Shown here: piece by piece, positions 8,587 to 15,644 of the stretch
How positions within the stretch are numbered: position 1 is the first letter of the stretch
Layout: every line of letters begins with the position of its first letter
Source of the DNA: Streptomyces populi
GTDB taxonomy: Bacteria > Actinomycetota > Actinomycetes > Streptomycetales > Streptomycetaceae
Assembly (NCBI RefSeq): GCF_002911015.1
Contig: NZ_KZ626914.1
Coordinates: forward strand, 1 to 41,596
Reading direction: 5' to 3'
DNA length: 41,596 nt
Notes under the pieces: model-generated
What the model was told of the DNA's origin: nothing
Seen by the model: only the letters and a program-made list of their open reading frames with translations
The model's database searches: none
Translations under genes and position numbers: made by a program

Positions 8587-8622
8587 GGACGGACGGACGG
8601 ACGGACGGACGGACGGACGGAC
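8587..8622. repeat. (GGAC)x9 tetranucleotide repeat
   Basis: Nine perfect GGAC units followed by GGCA/GGCG degenerate copies to about 8695, lying between the divergent lipoprotein gene and the VOC operon. It is a slippage-prone microsatellite with no coding potential apart from repeat-shadow frames. Confidence 0.9.
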
Positions 8623-8701
8623 GGGCAGGCAGGCAGGCGAGCGGACGGGCAGGCGGGCGGACAGGTGGGCGGGCGAGCGGGCAGGCCAGGGTCGGGCACC
8701 T

Positions 8702-8750
8702 ATAGGTAGGAGATTCCCTACGGTTGACGCGTAGGGAATCTCCTACCTAT
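8702..8750 (+). promoter_or_regulatory. 49-bp perfect palindrome carrying the VOC-arsR-SRPBCC promoter
   Basis: Two 21-bp arms are perfectly complementary (8702-8722 and 8730-8750) around a 7-base centre GTTGACG. Each arm contains GTAGGAGATTCCCTAC, itself nearly palindromic. The centre supplies a -35 TTGACG (8724-8729), and 18 bp later TATTCT (8748-8753) is a good -10. The ATG at 8761 follows after 7 bases, so the mRNA is probably leaderless. The ArsR-family protein of the operon is the obvious candidate ligand. Confidence 0.82.
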
Positions 8751-8760
8751 TCTCCTCGTC

Positions 8761-9147
8761 ATGAACATCACCCACGCCTCCTTCGTCACGCTTCCCGTCG
8801 CCGACCAGGACCGGGCCCTTCGCTTCTACCGGGACGTCCTCGGGTTCGAGGTCACCGCGGACCTGGACATGCCGCCCGGCCGGTGGCTCCAGGTGGCGCC
8901 CGGAGGGGCGCAGACCGTCTTCACCCTCTCGGGCCCGGGGATGGGGGGTTTCACGCCCGGCGAGGCCCGGGGGATCATGTTGGTGACGACCGACGTCGAC
9001 GCCGACTGCGCGCGGCTCGCCGCCGCGGGTGTCGCGGTGGAGGGTCCCGACGATCTTCCCTGGGGCCGCATGGCCTCGTTCCGCGACCTCGACGGCAACG
9101 GTCTGATGCTGATCACGGAGAGGGCCCTGGAGTCGGCCCCGCAGTAG
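8761..9147 (+). CDS. VOC (glyoxalase/bleomycin-resistance) family protein
   Basis: A 128-residue single-module pair of beta-alpha-beta-beta-beta units: FVTLPVADQDRALRFYRDVLG at the start and ASFRDLDGNGLMLI at the end, the typical VOC signature. The substrate cannot be told; metal-binding or drug-binding are both possible. It is the first gene of a three-gene operon with an ArsR regulator and an AHSA1-type SRPBCC protein, with a 23-base gap to the next gene. The ATG has no Shine-Dalgarno and lies 7 bases after a -10 box, consistent with leaderless translation. Confidence 0.88.
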   Translation: MNITHASFVTLPVADQDRALRFYRDVLGFEVTADLDMPPGRWLQVAPGGAQTVFTLSGPGMGGFTPGEARGIMLVTTDVDADCARLAAAGVAVEGPDDLPWGRMASFRDLDGNGLMLITERALESAPQ

Positions 9148-9170
9148 GAGCGAAGGGTGCTGAGCGTGCC

Positions 9171-9620
9171 ATGACGGGGACCGGGGCAGGACCGGAGGCC
9201 GCAGCCGGAGTGCGTGCCGGAGCCGGATCTTCCTCCGGTGGCCCCGCCGGGGCGTCCGCCGTGGCCGGCGTTTCCGCCGAAGCCCCCGCGGCCCACGAGG
9301 ACCGGCTCTTCGCCGCGCTCGCCAACGCCACCCGCCGTGAGGTGCTCCGGCTGCTGCGCGAGCGGGGGCCCCAGCCCGTTCAGGCGCTGGCCGACCACTT
9401 CGCCATGCGGCGCCCCAGCCTCTCGGAACACCTCAAGGTGCTCCGAGAGGCCGGCCTCGTGTCCGAGGAGCGCGCGGGCCGGCAGCGCATCTACCGCCTG
9501 GAGGCGGCCCCGCTCGCCGACGTCCAGGACTGGCTCCATCCGTACGAGCGGTTCTGGCGCGACAGGCTGAAGGGCCTCGGCGACCTCCTGGACCGCATGC
9601 CCGACGATGCCGAGACATGA
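9171..9620 (+). CDS. ArsR-family transcriptional regulator
   Basis: A 149-residue protein. After an Ala/Gly-rich N-terminal tail of ~40 residues comes a winged helix: LFAALANATRREVLRLLRERG, then the recognition region RRPSLSEHLKVLREAGLVSEE and the wing RAGRQRIYRLE. No CxC metal-binding pair is visible in helix 3, so it belongs to the non-metal ArsR group usually paired with AHSA1/SRPBCC proteins. The start is the first ATG; the ribosome site is weak (GAAGGG, 14 bases away). It overlaps the next gene by ATGA. It probably represses its own operon through the palindrome at 8702-8750. Confidence 0.88.
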   Translation: MTGTGAGPEAAAGVRAGAGSSSGGPAGASAVAGVSAEAPAAHEDRLFAALANATRREVLRLLRERGPQPVQALADHFAMRRPSLSEHLKVLREAGLVSEERAGRQRIYRLEAAPLADVQDWLHPYERFWRDRLKGLGDLLDRMPDDAET

Positions 9621-10162
9621 ATTCCGATCCGCAGGACGCGAACCCCGATCCGCAGGACGCGAACCCCGATCCACGGGGCGCGAACCCCGGCCCGGGAAGT
9701 CCGGTCCCCGCTTCCGACGGGGACCTCACCACCATCCGCGTCGCCCAGTTCCTGCCGCATCCGCCCGCCAAGGTCTGGCGTGCGCTCACCGAGCCCGAAC
9801 TGCTCGCGCAGTGGCAGATGCCGGGGTCAGAGGACTTCCGGCTCGAGGTCGGTCACCGGTACACGCTGACCGCGGTCCCGCGCCCCAACGCGAACTTCTC
9901 CGGCATCGTCGACGTGCGTGTTCTCGCCTACGAGCCGGAGCGGATGCTGAGCGTCCGGTGGGCCGACGCGAACGCGCCGCGGTCTGCGGACTGGACCATT
10001 ACCTGGAGGCTGGAACAGGAAGGGCGCGGTACGCGTCTCTTCCTAGTACACGAGGGATTCGATCCGGACGATCCCACACAGATGATGGCGCGGAAGATCA
10101 TGGACGGGGGCTGGAGGTCGCATGTGATGCGGTCTCTGGGGAATGCGCTGGACCGGATGTAG
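9617..10162 (+). CDS. SRPBCC (AHSA1-like) domain protein
   Basis: A 181-residue protein translationally coupled to arsR (4-base overlap). The first ~25 residues are a repeat (DPQDANP three times) arising from a 21-bp tandem DNA repeat at 9626-9688. The remainder is a START-like fold: RVAQFLPHPPAKVWRALTEP ... LLAQWQMPG, ending in GGWRSHVMRSLGNALDRM. The family binds hydrophobic ligands in a deep cavity. The ArsR-SRPBCC pairing is common, and the ligand may serve as inducer or be sequestered; this is inference. Confidence 0.87.
   Translation: MNSDPQDANPDPQDANPDPRGANPGPGSPVPASDGDLTTIRVAQFLPHPPAKVWRALTEPELLAQWQMPGSEDFRLEVGHRYTLTAVPRPNANFSGIVDVRVLAYEPERMLSVRWADANAPRSADWTITWRLEQEGRGTRLFLVHEGFDPDDPTQMMARKIMDGGWRSHVMRSLGNALDRM
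9626..9688 (+). repeat. 21-bp in-frame coding repeat x3
   Basis: The unit GATCCGCAGGACGCGAACCC plus C is exact in copies 1 and 2 (9626-9646, 9647-9667) and diverged in copy 3 (9668-9688). It encodes DPQDANP repeats at the SRPBCC N-terminus. Confidence 0.9.
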
Positions 10163-10256
10163 TGCGTACCGCATTCCGGTGAGCCGCAGGACGTAGTCGG
10201 ACGGACGACAGCCGGTAGTCAAGGGCCGGTAAAAGCTGTAACCGCAGGACCACCCC

Positions 10257-10286
10257 GCGTGCACGTGCATCTGCCCATGCATCTGC
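10257..10286 (+). promoter_or_regulatory. 30-bp element, copy A, upstream of the DUF397 gene
   Basis: The element starts GCGTGCACGTGCATCTGC and contains a direct repeat of TGCATCTGC with 12-bp period. A copy matching at 29 of 30 positions lies in opposite orientation at 11434-11463. It ends about 82 bases before the DUF397 start and just upstream of a TATGAT (10300-10305) that may be a -10 box. It is a candidate operator for the neighbouring XRE/DUF5753 regulator. Confidence 0.7.
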
Positions 10287-10367
10287 ACATGAACAGAGCT
10301 ATGATCCGAGTCAGTTGACTACTGCATCTATGGCCACCTCAGCCACTGCACGACCGGGGAGTGACCT

Positions 10368-10652
10368 GTGGACCACGACGTGTTCGACGTGGATGACGTG
10401 TACAACGGTATGGCTGAATTTGTGTACAACGGCATGGCTGCGACCGAGCTCGACGGCGTCGCCTGGCAGAAGAGCCGGCACAGCAACTCACAGGGTTCCT
10501 GCGTGGAGTTCGCGCGGCTGCCCGGCGGTGACGTGGCCGTGCGGAACTCGCGGTTCCCCGAGGGGCCCGCGCTCGTCTACACGCGCGCCGAGATCGAGGC
10601 CATGCTCCTGGGTATCAAGGACGGCGAGTTCGATCATCTGATCGCGGGCTGA
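10368..10652 (+). CDS. DUF397 domain protein
   Basis: A 94-residue protein from the GTG at 10368, with GGGGAG about 6-7 bases upstream. The DUF397 core is WQKSRHSNSQGSCVEFARLPGG-type: W-x-K-S-x-x-S, then GxCVEFA, DVAVRNSRFPEGPAL and a final helix. The N-terminal part has an internal duplication (VYNGMA twice) from a 24-bp offset DNA repeat at 10398 and 10422. DUF397 proteins in Streptomyces accompany XRE/DUF5753 regulators and anti-sigma-like ATPases, as in the whiJ and abaA clusters, and probably bind the XRE partner. Here those partners lie downstream. Confidence 0.88.
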   Translation: MDHDVFDVDDVYNGMAEFVYNGMAATELDGVAWQKSRHSNSQGSCVEFARLPGGDVAVRNSRFPEGPALVYTRAEIEAMLLGIKDGEFDHLIAG

Positions 10653-10684
10653 CGGCCGTGATCGTCAACCGTCCCGAACCGGCC

Positions 10685-10744
10685 GGTCACGGAAGGGCCG
10701 GTCGCGGAAGGACCGGTCACGGAAGAGCCCGTCGCGCAAGGACC
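10685..10744. repeat. 15-bp tandem repeat, 4 copies
   Basis: The unit GGTCACGGAAGGGCC and variants are repeated at 10685, 10700, 10715 and 10730 between the convergent DUF397 and ATPase genes. No function is evident. Confidence 0.8.
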
Positions 10745-10806
10745 GGCCGCGGGGCGGACGGTGCCGATCTGGGGTGAACTTCACCCAGCGTTCCGTAACG
10801 CGCGTA

Positions 10807-10836
10807 GAACCGCGGCGCCAAAAGGCGCCGCGGTTC
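10807..10836. terminator. Perfect bidirectional hairpin
   Basis: GAACCGCGGCGCC and its exact complement flank an AAAA loop (13-bp stem), immediately after the stop of the minus-strand ATPase gene. It also serves the convergent DUF397 gene. A small GGGTGAA/TTCACCC hairpin lies just before it. Confidence 0.8.
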
Positions 10837-10837
10837 G

Positions 10838-11359
10838 TCATTCGGGGGAGAGCGCGGCCGTCTCCGGCTGCGGTCCCAGCCGGAACAGCGCCCACACGAC
10901 CTTGCCGCTGAGCGTTCCGGCGAGCGGGTGCCAGCCCCAGCTGTCCGAGAACGAGTCGACCAGGAAGAGGCCGCGTCCCGACTCCGCCGAGAAGTCCTCC
11001 GAGTCGCCGGCGACCGGACTGTCGTGGCTGGGGTCGCGCACCGCGCACACCAGGCGCGAGGTCCACCTCATCAAGTGCAGCCTCACGGGCGGCCCTTGGT
11101 CGTCCTTGCGGGGGATGTCCGAGGGCAGTGCGTGCCGCAGGGCGTTGGTGACGAGTTCGGAGACCACCAGACAGACGTCGTCGAAACGGTCGCCGATCTC
11201 CCACTGGTCCAATGTCGCGCGGGTGAACCGCCGGGCCTCGCGCACCGCTTCGTAGCGGGCGGGCAGGGCGCACGAGGCGGCGCCGGACACGGCCGCGGGA
11301 TCGAGAGGCGGAAGTCCCTGCCGTAAGGGTTCGAGCATGGTCGATCCATTCGTCCCCAT
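10838..11359 (-). CDS. Anti-sigma-factor-like ATP-binding protein (HATPase_c)
   Basis: A 173-residue protein of the SpoIIAB/RsbW kinase fold. The N box is VVSELVTNALRHA (Glu/Asn of the Bergerat fold), the G1 box is VCAVRDPS, and the late GRGLFLVDSFSDSWGWHP is the G2 region. This is the usual Streptomyces form, found by the dozen and often beside XRE/DUF397 genes. The start is the ATG at 11359, with GGGAG about 9 bases upstream. The frame remains open to 11461, but an upstream start would translate through the conserved 30-bp element, so I reject it. It may phosphorylate anti-anti-sigma factors or act as a partner of the XRE regulator. Confidence 0.85.
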   Translation of the reverse strand: MGTNGSTMLEPLRQGLPPLDPAAVSGAASCALPARYEAVREARRFTRATLDQWEIGDRFDDVCLVVSELVTNALRHALPSDIPRKDDQGPPVRLHLMRWTSRLVCAVRDPSHDSPVAGDSEDFSAESGRGLFLVDSFSDSWGWHPLAGTLSGKVVWALFRLGPQPETAALSPE

Positions 11360-11433
11360 GCGAGGCACTCCCGGGTGTTCGCGGTCGTTGCGATGCAGCG
11401 GTGGCGCGGGGACCATGGTTCCGAATGCGTACA

Positions 11434-11463
11434 GCAGATGCAAGGGCAGATGCACGTGCACGC
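11434..11463 (-). promoter_or_regulatory. 30-bp element, copy B, upstream of the ATPase gene
   Basis: On the minus strand this reads GCGTGCACGTGCATCTGC followed by CCTTGCATCTGC, differing from copy A (10257-10286) at one base. It lies about 75 bases upstream of the ATPase start, the same distance and orientation relative to its gene as copy A. It is thus a shared promoter element or operator rather than chance. Confidence 0.72.
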
Positions 11464-11658
11464 GCCCGAATTGGACCTTCCTCTGCTACTTCTTGCTCAT
11501 TTCTTCCTTCACCTTATTCTCAGTTGTTGACGATCCACTGATCCTTTCCTGTGTTCCGGCTTTGGCCGCTTTCCGTTTCCGTAACTGAACGAGTACTGCT
11601 TGAAGTGTTTTAGTGGCAGACTGCGGCGTCTGGAAGACGGTTGGGGAGGCTGACGAAC

Positions 11659-12522
11659 GTGAGCGCTGGTGAGTCGAGCGGCTCGGTGGTGCGGCGCATG
11701 CTGCTGGGGTCACATCTGCGGCGCCTGCGTGAGGCGCGCAGCATCACCCGTGAAGCGGCCGGCTACTCGATCCGTGCCTCCGAATCGAAGATCAGCCGTA
11801 TGGAGTTGGGAAGGGTGAGCTTCAAGACCCGCGACGTAGAGGACCTGCTGACGCTCTACGGCATCACCGACGAGGCCGAGCGCGCGTCCCTGGTCTCGCT
11901 CGCCAAGGAGGCCAACGTCGCGGGCTGGTGGCACAGTTACTCCGACGTCCTGCCCAGCTGGTTCCCCACCTACGTCGGCCTGGAGGGCGCGGCCCACCTG
12001 ATCCGGGTGTACGAGGTGCAGTTCGTGCACGGCCTGCTGCAGACCGAGGCGTACGCGCACGCCGTCGTCCGGCGCGGGATGAAGGGAGCCTCCGCCGCCG
12101 ACATCGACCGGCGCGTGGCCCTGCGCCTGGAGCGGCAGAAGTACCTCGTCTCCGAGAACGCCCCCGAGTTCCACATCGTCCTCGACGAGGCCGCGCTGCG
12201 CCGCCCGTACGGCGACCGCGAGGTGATGCGCGGACAGCTCCAGCATCTGATCGACGTCTCCGAACGGCCCAACGTACGACTTCAGGTCATGCCGTTCAGC
12301 TTCGGAGGCCACTCCGGCGAGAGCGGTTCCTTCACCATCCTGAGCTTCTCCGAGTCCGATCTGTCGGACGTCGTCTACCTGGAGCAGCTCACCAGCGCGC
12401 TCTATCTGGACAAGCGCGAGGACGTCAACCAGTACGAGGGCGCGCTCAAGCAGCTGCAGCAGGACAGCCCCGGTCCGGACGAGAGCCGCGATCTGCTGCG
12501 GGGGCTGCTCCAGCTCTCCTGA
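11659..12522 (+). CDS. XRE-family regulator with DUF5753 (WhiJ/AbaA-type)
   Basis: A 287-residue protein. The N-terminal helix-turn-helix is LRRLREARSITREAAGYSIRASESKISRMELG (residues ~15-50). The rest is DUF5753, recognisable by YVGLEGAA, the Leu-Leu-Gln-Thr-Glu motif in HGLLQTEAYA, and LQVMPFSFGGHSG. The start is the GTG at 11659, with GGGGAGG 9 bases upstream, in preference to the TTG at 11641. The upstream 150 bases are the most AT-rich stretch of the area, as expected for a regulated promoter. Family members (WhiJ, AbaA OrfA) work with DUF397 proteins and small ATPases in developmental and antibiotic control, so the two preceding genes are likely functional partners. Confidence 0.9.
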   Translation: MSAGESSGSVVRRMLLGSHLRRLREARSITREAAGYSIRASESKISRMELGRVSFKTRDVEDLLTLYGITDEAERASLVSLAKEANVAGWWHSYSDVLPSWFPTYVGLEGAAHLIRVYEVQFVHGLLQTEAYAHAVVRRGMKGASAADIDRRVALRLERQKYLVSENAPEFHIVLDEAALRRPYGDREVMRGQLQHLIDVSERPNVRLQVMPFSFGGHSGESGSFTILSFSESDLSDVVYLEQLTSALYLDKREDVNQYEGALKQLQQDSPGPDESRDLLRGLLQLS

Positions 12523-12673
12523 GGGGCGACTCTCCCGGGAACGGTGACGGACTTCTCTGCTCTCCCTCAACTCCCTTGAAACACAAGTACGATGACATGT
12601 GATCAGACCGTGATCGGATGTCTGCTGACCCGGGCCAAGGACTGCCTCGGCAGCACAGGGATTGAGGGAGAAC

Positions 12674-14134
12674 ATGTCGTCCTACTTCACCGACCTGGCC
12701 CAGCAGTACATCGACGGCGAGTGGCGCCCGGGAACGGGTTCCTGGGACATCATCGATTTCAACCCGTACGACGGCGAGAAGCTGGCGTCGATCACGATAG
12801 CCACCGTCGATGAGGTCGACGACGCCTACCGCGCCGCCGAACGCGCCCAGAAGGAGTGGGGCGCGACGAACGCGTACGCCCGCCGCGCGGTCTTCGAGAA
12901 GGCCCTCGCCGTCATCGACGAGCGCGAGGAGGAGATCACCGAGGTGATCATCGCCGAGCTCGGTGGCACCCGCCTCAAGGCGGCCTTCGAGCTCCACCTC
13001 GTCCGGGAGTTCCTGCGCGAGTCGGTCCAGCTCGCGCTGCGTCCCGAGGGGAAGATCATCCCTTCGCCGGTCGACGGCAAGGAGAACCGCCTCTACCGCG
13101 TCCCGGTCGGTGTCGTCGGTGTCATCAGCCCCTTCAACTTCCCCTTCCTGCTGTCGGTCAAGTCCGTCGCCCCGGCCCTCGCGCTCGGCAACGGCGTGGT
13201 CCTCAAGCCGCACCAGAACACCCCGATCGCCGGCGGTTCCCTGGTCGCGAAGGTCTTCGAGGAGGCGGGGCTGCCCGGCGGTCTCCTCAACGTCGTCATC
13301 ACCGACATCGCCGAGATCGGCGACGCCTTCATCGAGCACCCGGTCCCGAAGGTCATCTCCTTCACCGGCTCCGACAAGGTCGGCCGGCACGTCGCCACGG
13401 TCTGCGCCGCGAACTTCAAGCGCTCGGTGCTCGAACTGGGCGGCAACAGCGCCCTGGTGGTCCTGGACGACGCGGACGTCGACTACGCGGTCGACGCTGC
13501 GGTCTTCAGCCGTTTCGTGCACCAGGGGCAGGTCTGCATGGCCGCCAACCGGGTCCTCGTGGACCGGTCGGTCCAGGCCGAGTTCACCGAGAAGTTCGTC
13601 GCCAAGGTCAGGACGCTGAAGACCGGTGACCCGAGGGACCCGCAGACGGTCATCGGCCCGGTCATCAACTCCTCCCAGGCGGACGCGCTGTCGGGCGTCG
13701 TCGAGCAGGCGATCGCCGAGGGCGCCACCGCCCTGCTGCGCGGCACGGCCACGGACAACCTGGTCGAGCCCTCCGTCCTGACCGGCGTCCCCGCCGGCTC
13801 GGACCTGCTGCGCCAGGAGGTCTTCGGCCCGGTCGTCTTCCTCGTCCCGTTCGACGGGGAGGCGGAGGCCGTCGAGATCGTCAACGACACCCCGTACGGT
13901 CTCTCGGGCGCCGTCCACACGGGCGACATCGAGCGCGGGGTGAACTTCGCCAAGCAGATCGACACCGGCATGTTCCACGTCAACGACGGCACCGTCCACG
14001 ACGAGCCCCTCGTCCCCTTCGGCGGCGAGAAGCACTCCGGCATCGGCCGCCTGAACGGCGAGACGACGGTCGACTCCTTCACCACCACCAAGTGGATCTC
14101 GGTGCAGCACGGACGGAGCCGCTTCCCCTTCTGA
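12674..14134 (+). CDS. NAD(P)-dependent aldehyde dehydrogenase (benzaldehyde/vanillin type)
   Basis: A 486-residue ALDH. The NAD-binding region has VISPFNFPF and KPHQNTP. The general base Glu lies in LELGGNSALVV, the catalytic Cys in FVHQGQVCMAANRV, and the late EVFGPVVFLVPF and GGEKHSGIGR motifs are intact. GQVCM and the PFNFPFLL region resemble benzaldehyde and vanillin dehydrogenases more than betaine-aldehyde or succinate-semialdehyde enzymes. This is a moderate inference only. The ATG at 12674 has AGGGAG 4 bases upstream. It is monocistronic, with a hairpin following at 14211. Confidence 0.92.
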   Translation: MSSYFTDLAQQYIDGEWRPGTGSWDIIDFNPYDGEKLASITIATVDEVDDAYRAAERAQKEWGATNAYARRAVFEKALAVIDEREEEITEVIIAELGGTRLKAAFELHLVREFLRESVQLALRPEGKIIPSPVDGKENRLYRVPVGVVGVISPFNFPFLLSVKSVAPALALGNGVVLKPHQNTPIAGGSLVAKVFEEAGLPGGLLNVVITDIAEIGDAFIEHPVPKVISFTGSDKVGRHVATVCAANFKRSVLELGGNSALVVLDDADVDYAVDAAVFSRFVHQGQVCMAANRVLVDRSVQAEFTEKFVAKVRTLKTGDPRDPQTVIGPVINSSQADALSGVVEQAIAEGATALLRGTATDNLVEPSVLTGVPAGSDLLRQEVFGPVVFLVPFDGEAEAVEIVNDTPYGLSGAVHTGDIERGVNFAKQIDTGMFHVNDGTVHDEPLVPFGGEKHSGIGRLNGETTVDSFTTTKWISVQHGRSRFPF

Positions 14135-14210
14135 GGACGTTCCGAGACGTTCCGAGGACGTTGCCCAGAGCGTCCCGAGGACGCCTTCACGTGACCGTTC
14201 AGCGCGCCCG

Positions 14211-14243
14211 GACCCTTGCGGACAGAACCTGACCGCAAGGGTC
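14211..14243. terminator. Hairpin between ALDH and DinB genes
   Basis: Perfect 11-bp arms GACCCTTGCGG and CCGCAAGGGTC are separated by 11 bases. It lies about 75 bases past the ALDH stop and 50 before the DinB start. Terminator is the simplest reading; an operator for the DinB gene is possible. Confidence 0.55.
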
Positions 14244-14293
14244 CGTAGCGTCTTCCTCGTCAGCCAGGAGGACCCGACGGAAGGCGGCCGGTC

Positions 14294-14842
14294 ATGGTCA
14301 CGCACGTGCGAGCGGAAGAGCAGGGCGACGAGCGCGGGGCGCTGCTCGCCTTCATCGAGGAGCAGCGCGGCGGCATCCGCCGGTCGCTGCTCGGACTGAC
14401 CGAGGAGCAGGCGGCGAGCCGGCCGAGCGCCAGTGAGCTCTCCCTGTCCGGGCTGCTCAAGCATGTCGCGGAGGTCGAGCAGGGCTGGATCGCGCGGGCC
14501 AAGGGCGAGCCGCCCGCCGTGAAGCGGGACGAGTCGAACTGGCACGAGTGCTTCGTCCTCGCCGAGGGCGAGACGGTCGCCTCGCAGCTCGCCCACTGGG
14601 AGAAGGTGGCCGCCGAGACGGAGGCCTTCCTGCGCTCGGTGCCGAGCCTGGACGACACCTTCGCCCTTCCGAACGACCCCTGGTTCCCGCCCGAGGGCCG
14701 TGTCTCGATGCGCTGGCTGGCGCTCCACCTGATCCGCGAGACGGCCCGGCACGCCGGTCACGCCGACATCATCCGCGAGTCCCTGGACGGGAAGACGGCC
14801 TTCGAACTGGTCGCGCAGGAGCAGGGCTCCTCCTGGGGCTGA
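14294..14842 (+). CDS. DinB / DUF664 family protein
   Basis: A 182-residue four-helix-bundle protein. The metal-site histidines expected for DinB are visible in LLKHVAEVEQGW, in the middle region, and in ETARHAGHADIIRE near the C-terminus, a hallmark of DUF664. Members include mycothiol-dependent transferases, so a thiol-S-transferase role is possible but not shown by the sequence. The start is the ATG at 14294, with GGAAGG about 9 bases upstream. The PadR gene follows 25 bases downstream but seems to have its own promoter. Confidence 0.85.
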   Translation: MVTHVRAEEQGDERGALLAFIEEQRGGIRRSLLGLTEEQAASRPSASELSLSGLLKHVAEVEQGWIARAKGEPPAVKRDESNWHECFVLAEGETVASQLAHWEKVAAETEAFLRSVPSLDDTFALPNDPWFPPEGRVSMRWLALHLIRETARHAGHADIIRESLDGKTAFELVAQEQGSSWG

Positions 14843-14854
14843 GCGGGACACCCC

Positions 14855-14860
14855 TAGGCT
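14855..14860 (+). promoter_or_regulatory. -10 box (TAGGCT) for leaderless padR transcript
   Basis: TAGGCT ends 7 bases before the ATG at 14868, and no Shine-Dalgarno is present. The direct repeat GGCTGAGCGG occurs at 14837-14846 and 14857-14866 around the box. No convincing -35 element is seen. Confidence 0.5.
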
Positions 14861-14867
14861 GAGCGGT

Positions 14868-15509
14868 ATGTCAGCGATCCGTCTCCTCGTGCTCGGCGCG
14901 GTGCGCCAGCACGGGCGGGCCCACGGCTACCAGGTGCGCAACGACCTGGAGTACTGGGGCGCACACGAGTGGTCCAACGCCAAACCCGGCTCGATCTACC
15001 ACGCGCTCAAGCAGATGGCCAAGCAGGGACTGCTGCACGCCCACGAGATCGCGCCCTCCACGGCCGGCGGACCGCCGCGCACCGAGTACGAGATCACGGC
15101 CGCCGGGACCGAGGAGTATCTGGCGCTGCTGCGTGAGTCGCTGACCTCGTACGACCAGAAGATGGACGTCCGCTCGGCGGGCATCGGCTTCATCGTCGAC
15201 CTGCCGAGAGGCGAGGCGGTGGCGCTCCTGGAGGAGCGGATCCGCGGGATCGAGCAGTGGCGGGCGTCCGTCACCGAGCACTACGTGCCGGAGGACGGCC
15301 CCGCCCAGCTCGGCCACATCGGCGAGATCATGGACCTCTGGGTCCACTCCGCCGACGCCGACGCGGCGTGGACCCGCGGCCTGATCGCCCGGATCGAGGG
15401 CGGCGCCTACACCTTCGCAGGGGAGGGCGAGCCGTTCGTCGGGGTCCTCCGGGACGGCCAGGAGAACCCCTACGCGACGGGGGAGCGGCACCCGCAGGAC
15501 GCGCGCTGA
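14868..15509 (+). CDS. PadR-family transcriptional regulator
   Basis: A 213-residue protein. The N-terminal winged helix is typical PadR: LLVLGAVRQHGRAHGYQVRNDLE, then KPGSIYHALKQMAKQGLL and the wing PPRTEYEITAAGTEEYLALL. The C-terminal ~110 residues form the helical dimerisation domain (Vir_act_alpha_C-like). It lies directly upstream of a DrrAB-like exporter, the standard arrangement for PadR-controlled drug efflux. The palindromes at 15531 and 15584 are its likely operators. Confidence 0.9.
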   Translation: MSAIRLLVLGAVRQHGRAHGYQVRNDLEYWGAHEWSNAKPGSIYHALKQMAKQGLLHAHEIAPSTAGGPPRTEYEITAAGTEEYLALLRESLTSYDQKMDVRSAGIGFIVDLPRGEAVALLEERIRGIEQWRASVTEHYVPEDGPAQLGHIGEIMDLWVHSADADAAWTRGLIARIEGGAYTFAGEGEPFVGVLRDGQENPYATGERHPQDAR

Positions 15510-15530
15510 CCGCGCCGGCCTTCCCACTCA

Positions 15531-15599
15531 TCAAGTTTGACTAATTCCGGGGCCCGGCTTACCCTCCATCGTCATGCCAGTAGTCAAGTTTGATTACTG
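15531..15599 (+). promoter_or_regulatory. Exporter promoter with two TCAAGTTTGA operators
   Basis: TCAAGTTTGA occurs at 15531-15540 and 15584-15593, 53 bp apart. The second lies within AGTAGTCAAGTTTGATTACT, a near-perfect 20-bp palindrome. The first overlaps a -35 TTGACT (15537-15542), followed after 17 bp by TACCCT (15560-15565). The predicted transcript start at about 15572 thus lies between the two operators, a layout suited to repression by PadR. Confidence 0.75.
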
Positions 15600-15644
15600 G
15601 CCCTGGCGACCGGCCCGGGAGCGGGCCGGAACGGAGGGAGCGCG

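Noticed and set aside
8580..8700. A small Arg/Thr/Asp-repeat protein encoded by the GGAC microsatellite
   Set aside because: The frame is a direct reading of the repeat with no ribosome site or family resemblance.
10838..11461. A longer ATPase protein starting at 11461
   Set aside because: It would translate through the conserved 30-bp regulatory element and lacks a ribosome site, whereas 11359 has GGGAG at good spacing.
10257..11463. An invertible cassette bounded by the mirrored 30-bp elements
   Set aside because: No recombinase gene is near and the copies sit at fixed promoter distances, so a shared operator explains them better.
12446..14851. An 801-codon minus-strand frame over the aldehyde dehydrogenase and DinB genes
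   Set aside because: Shadow frame; the plus-strand genes carry intact catalytic motifs.
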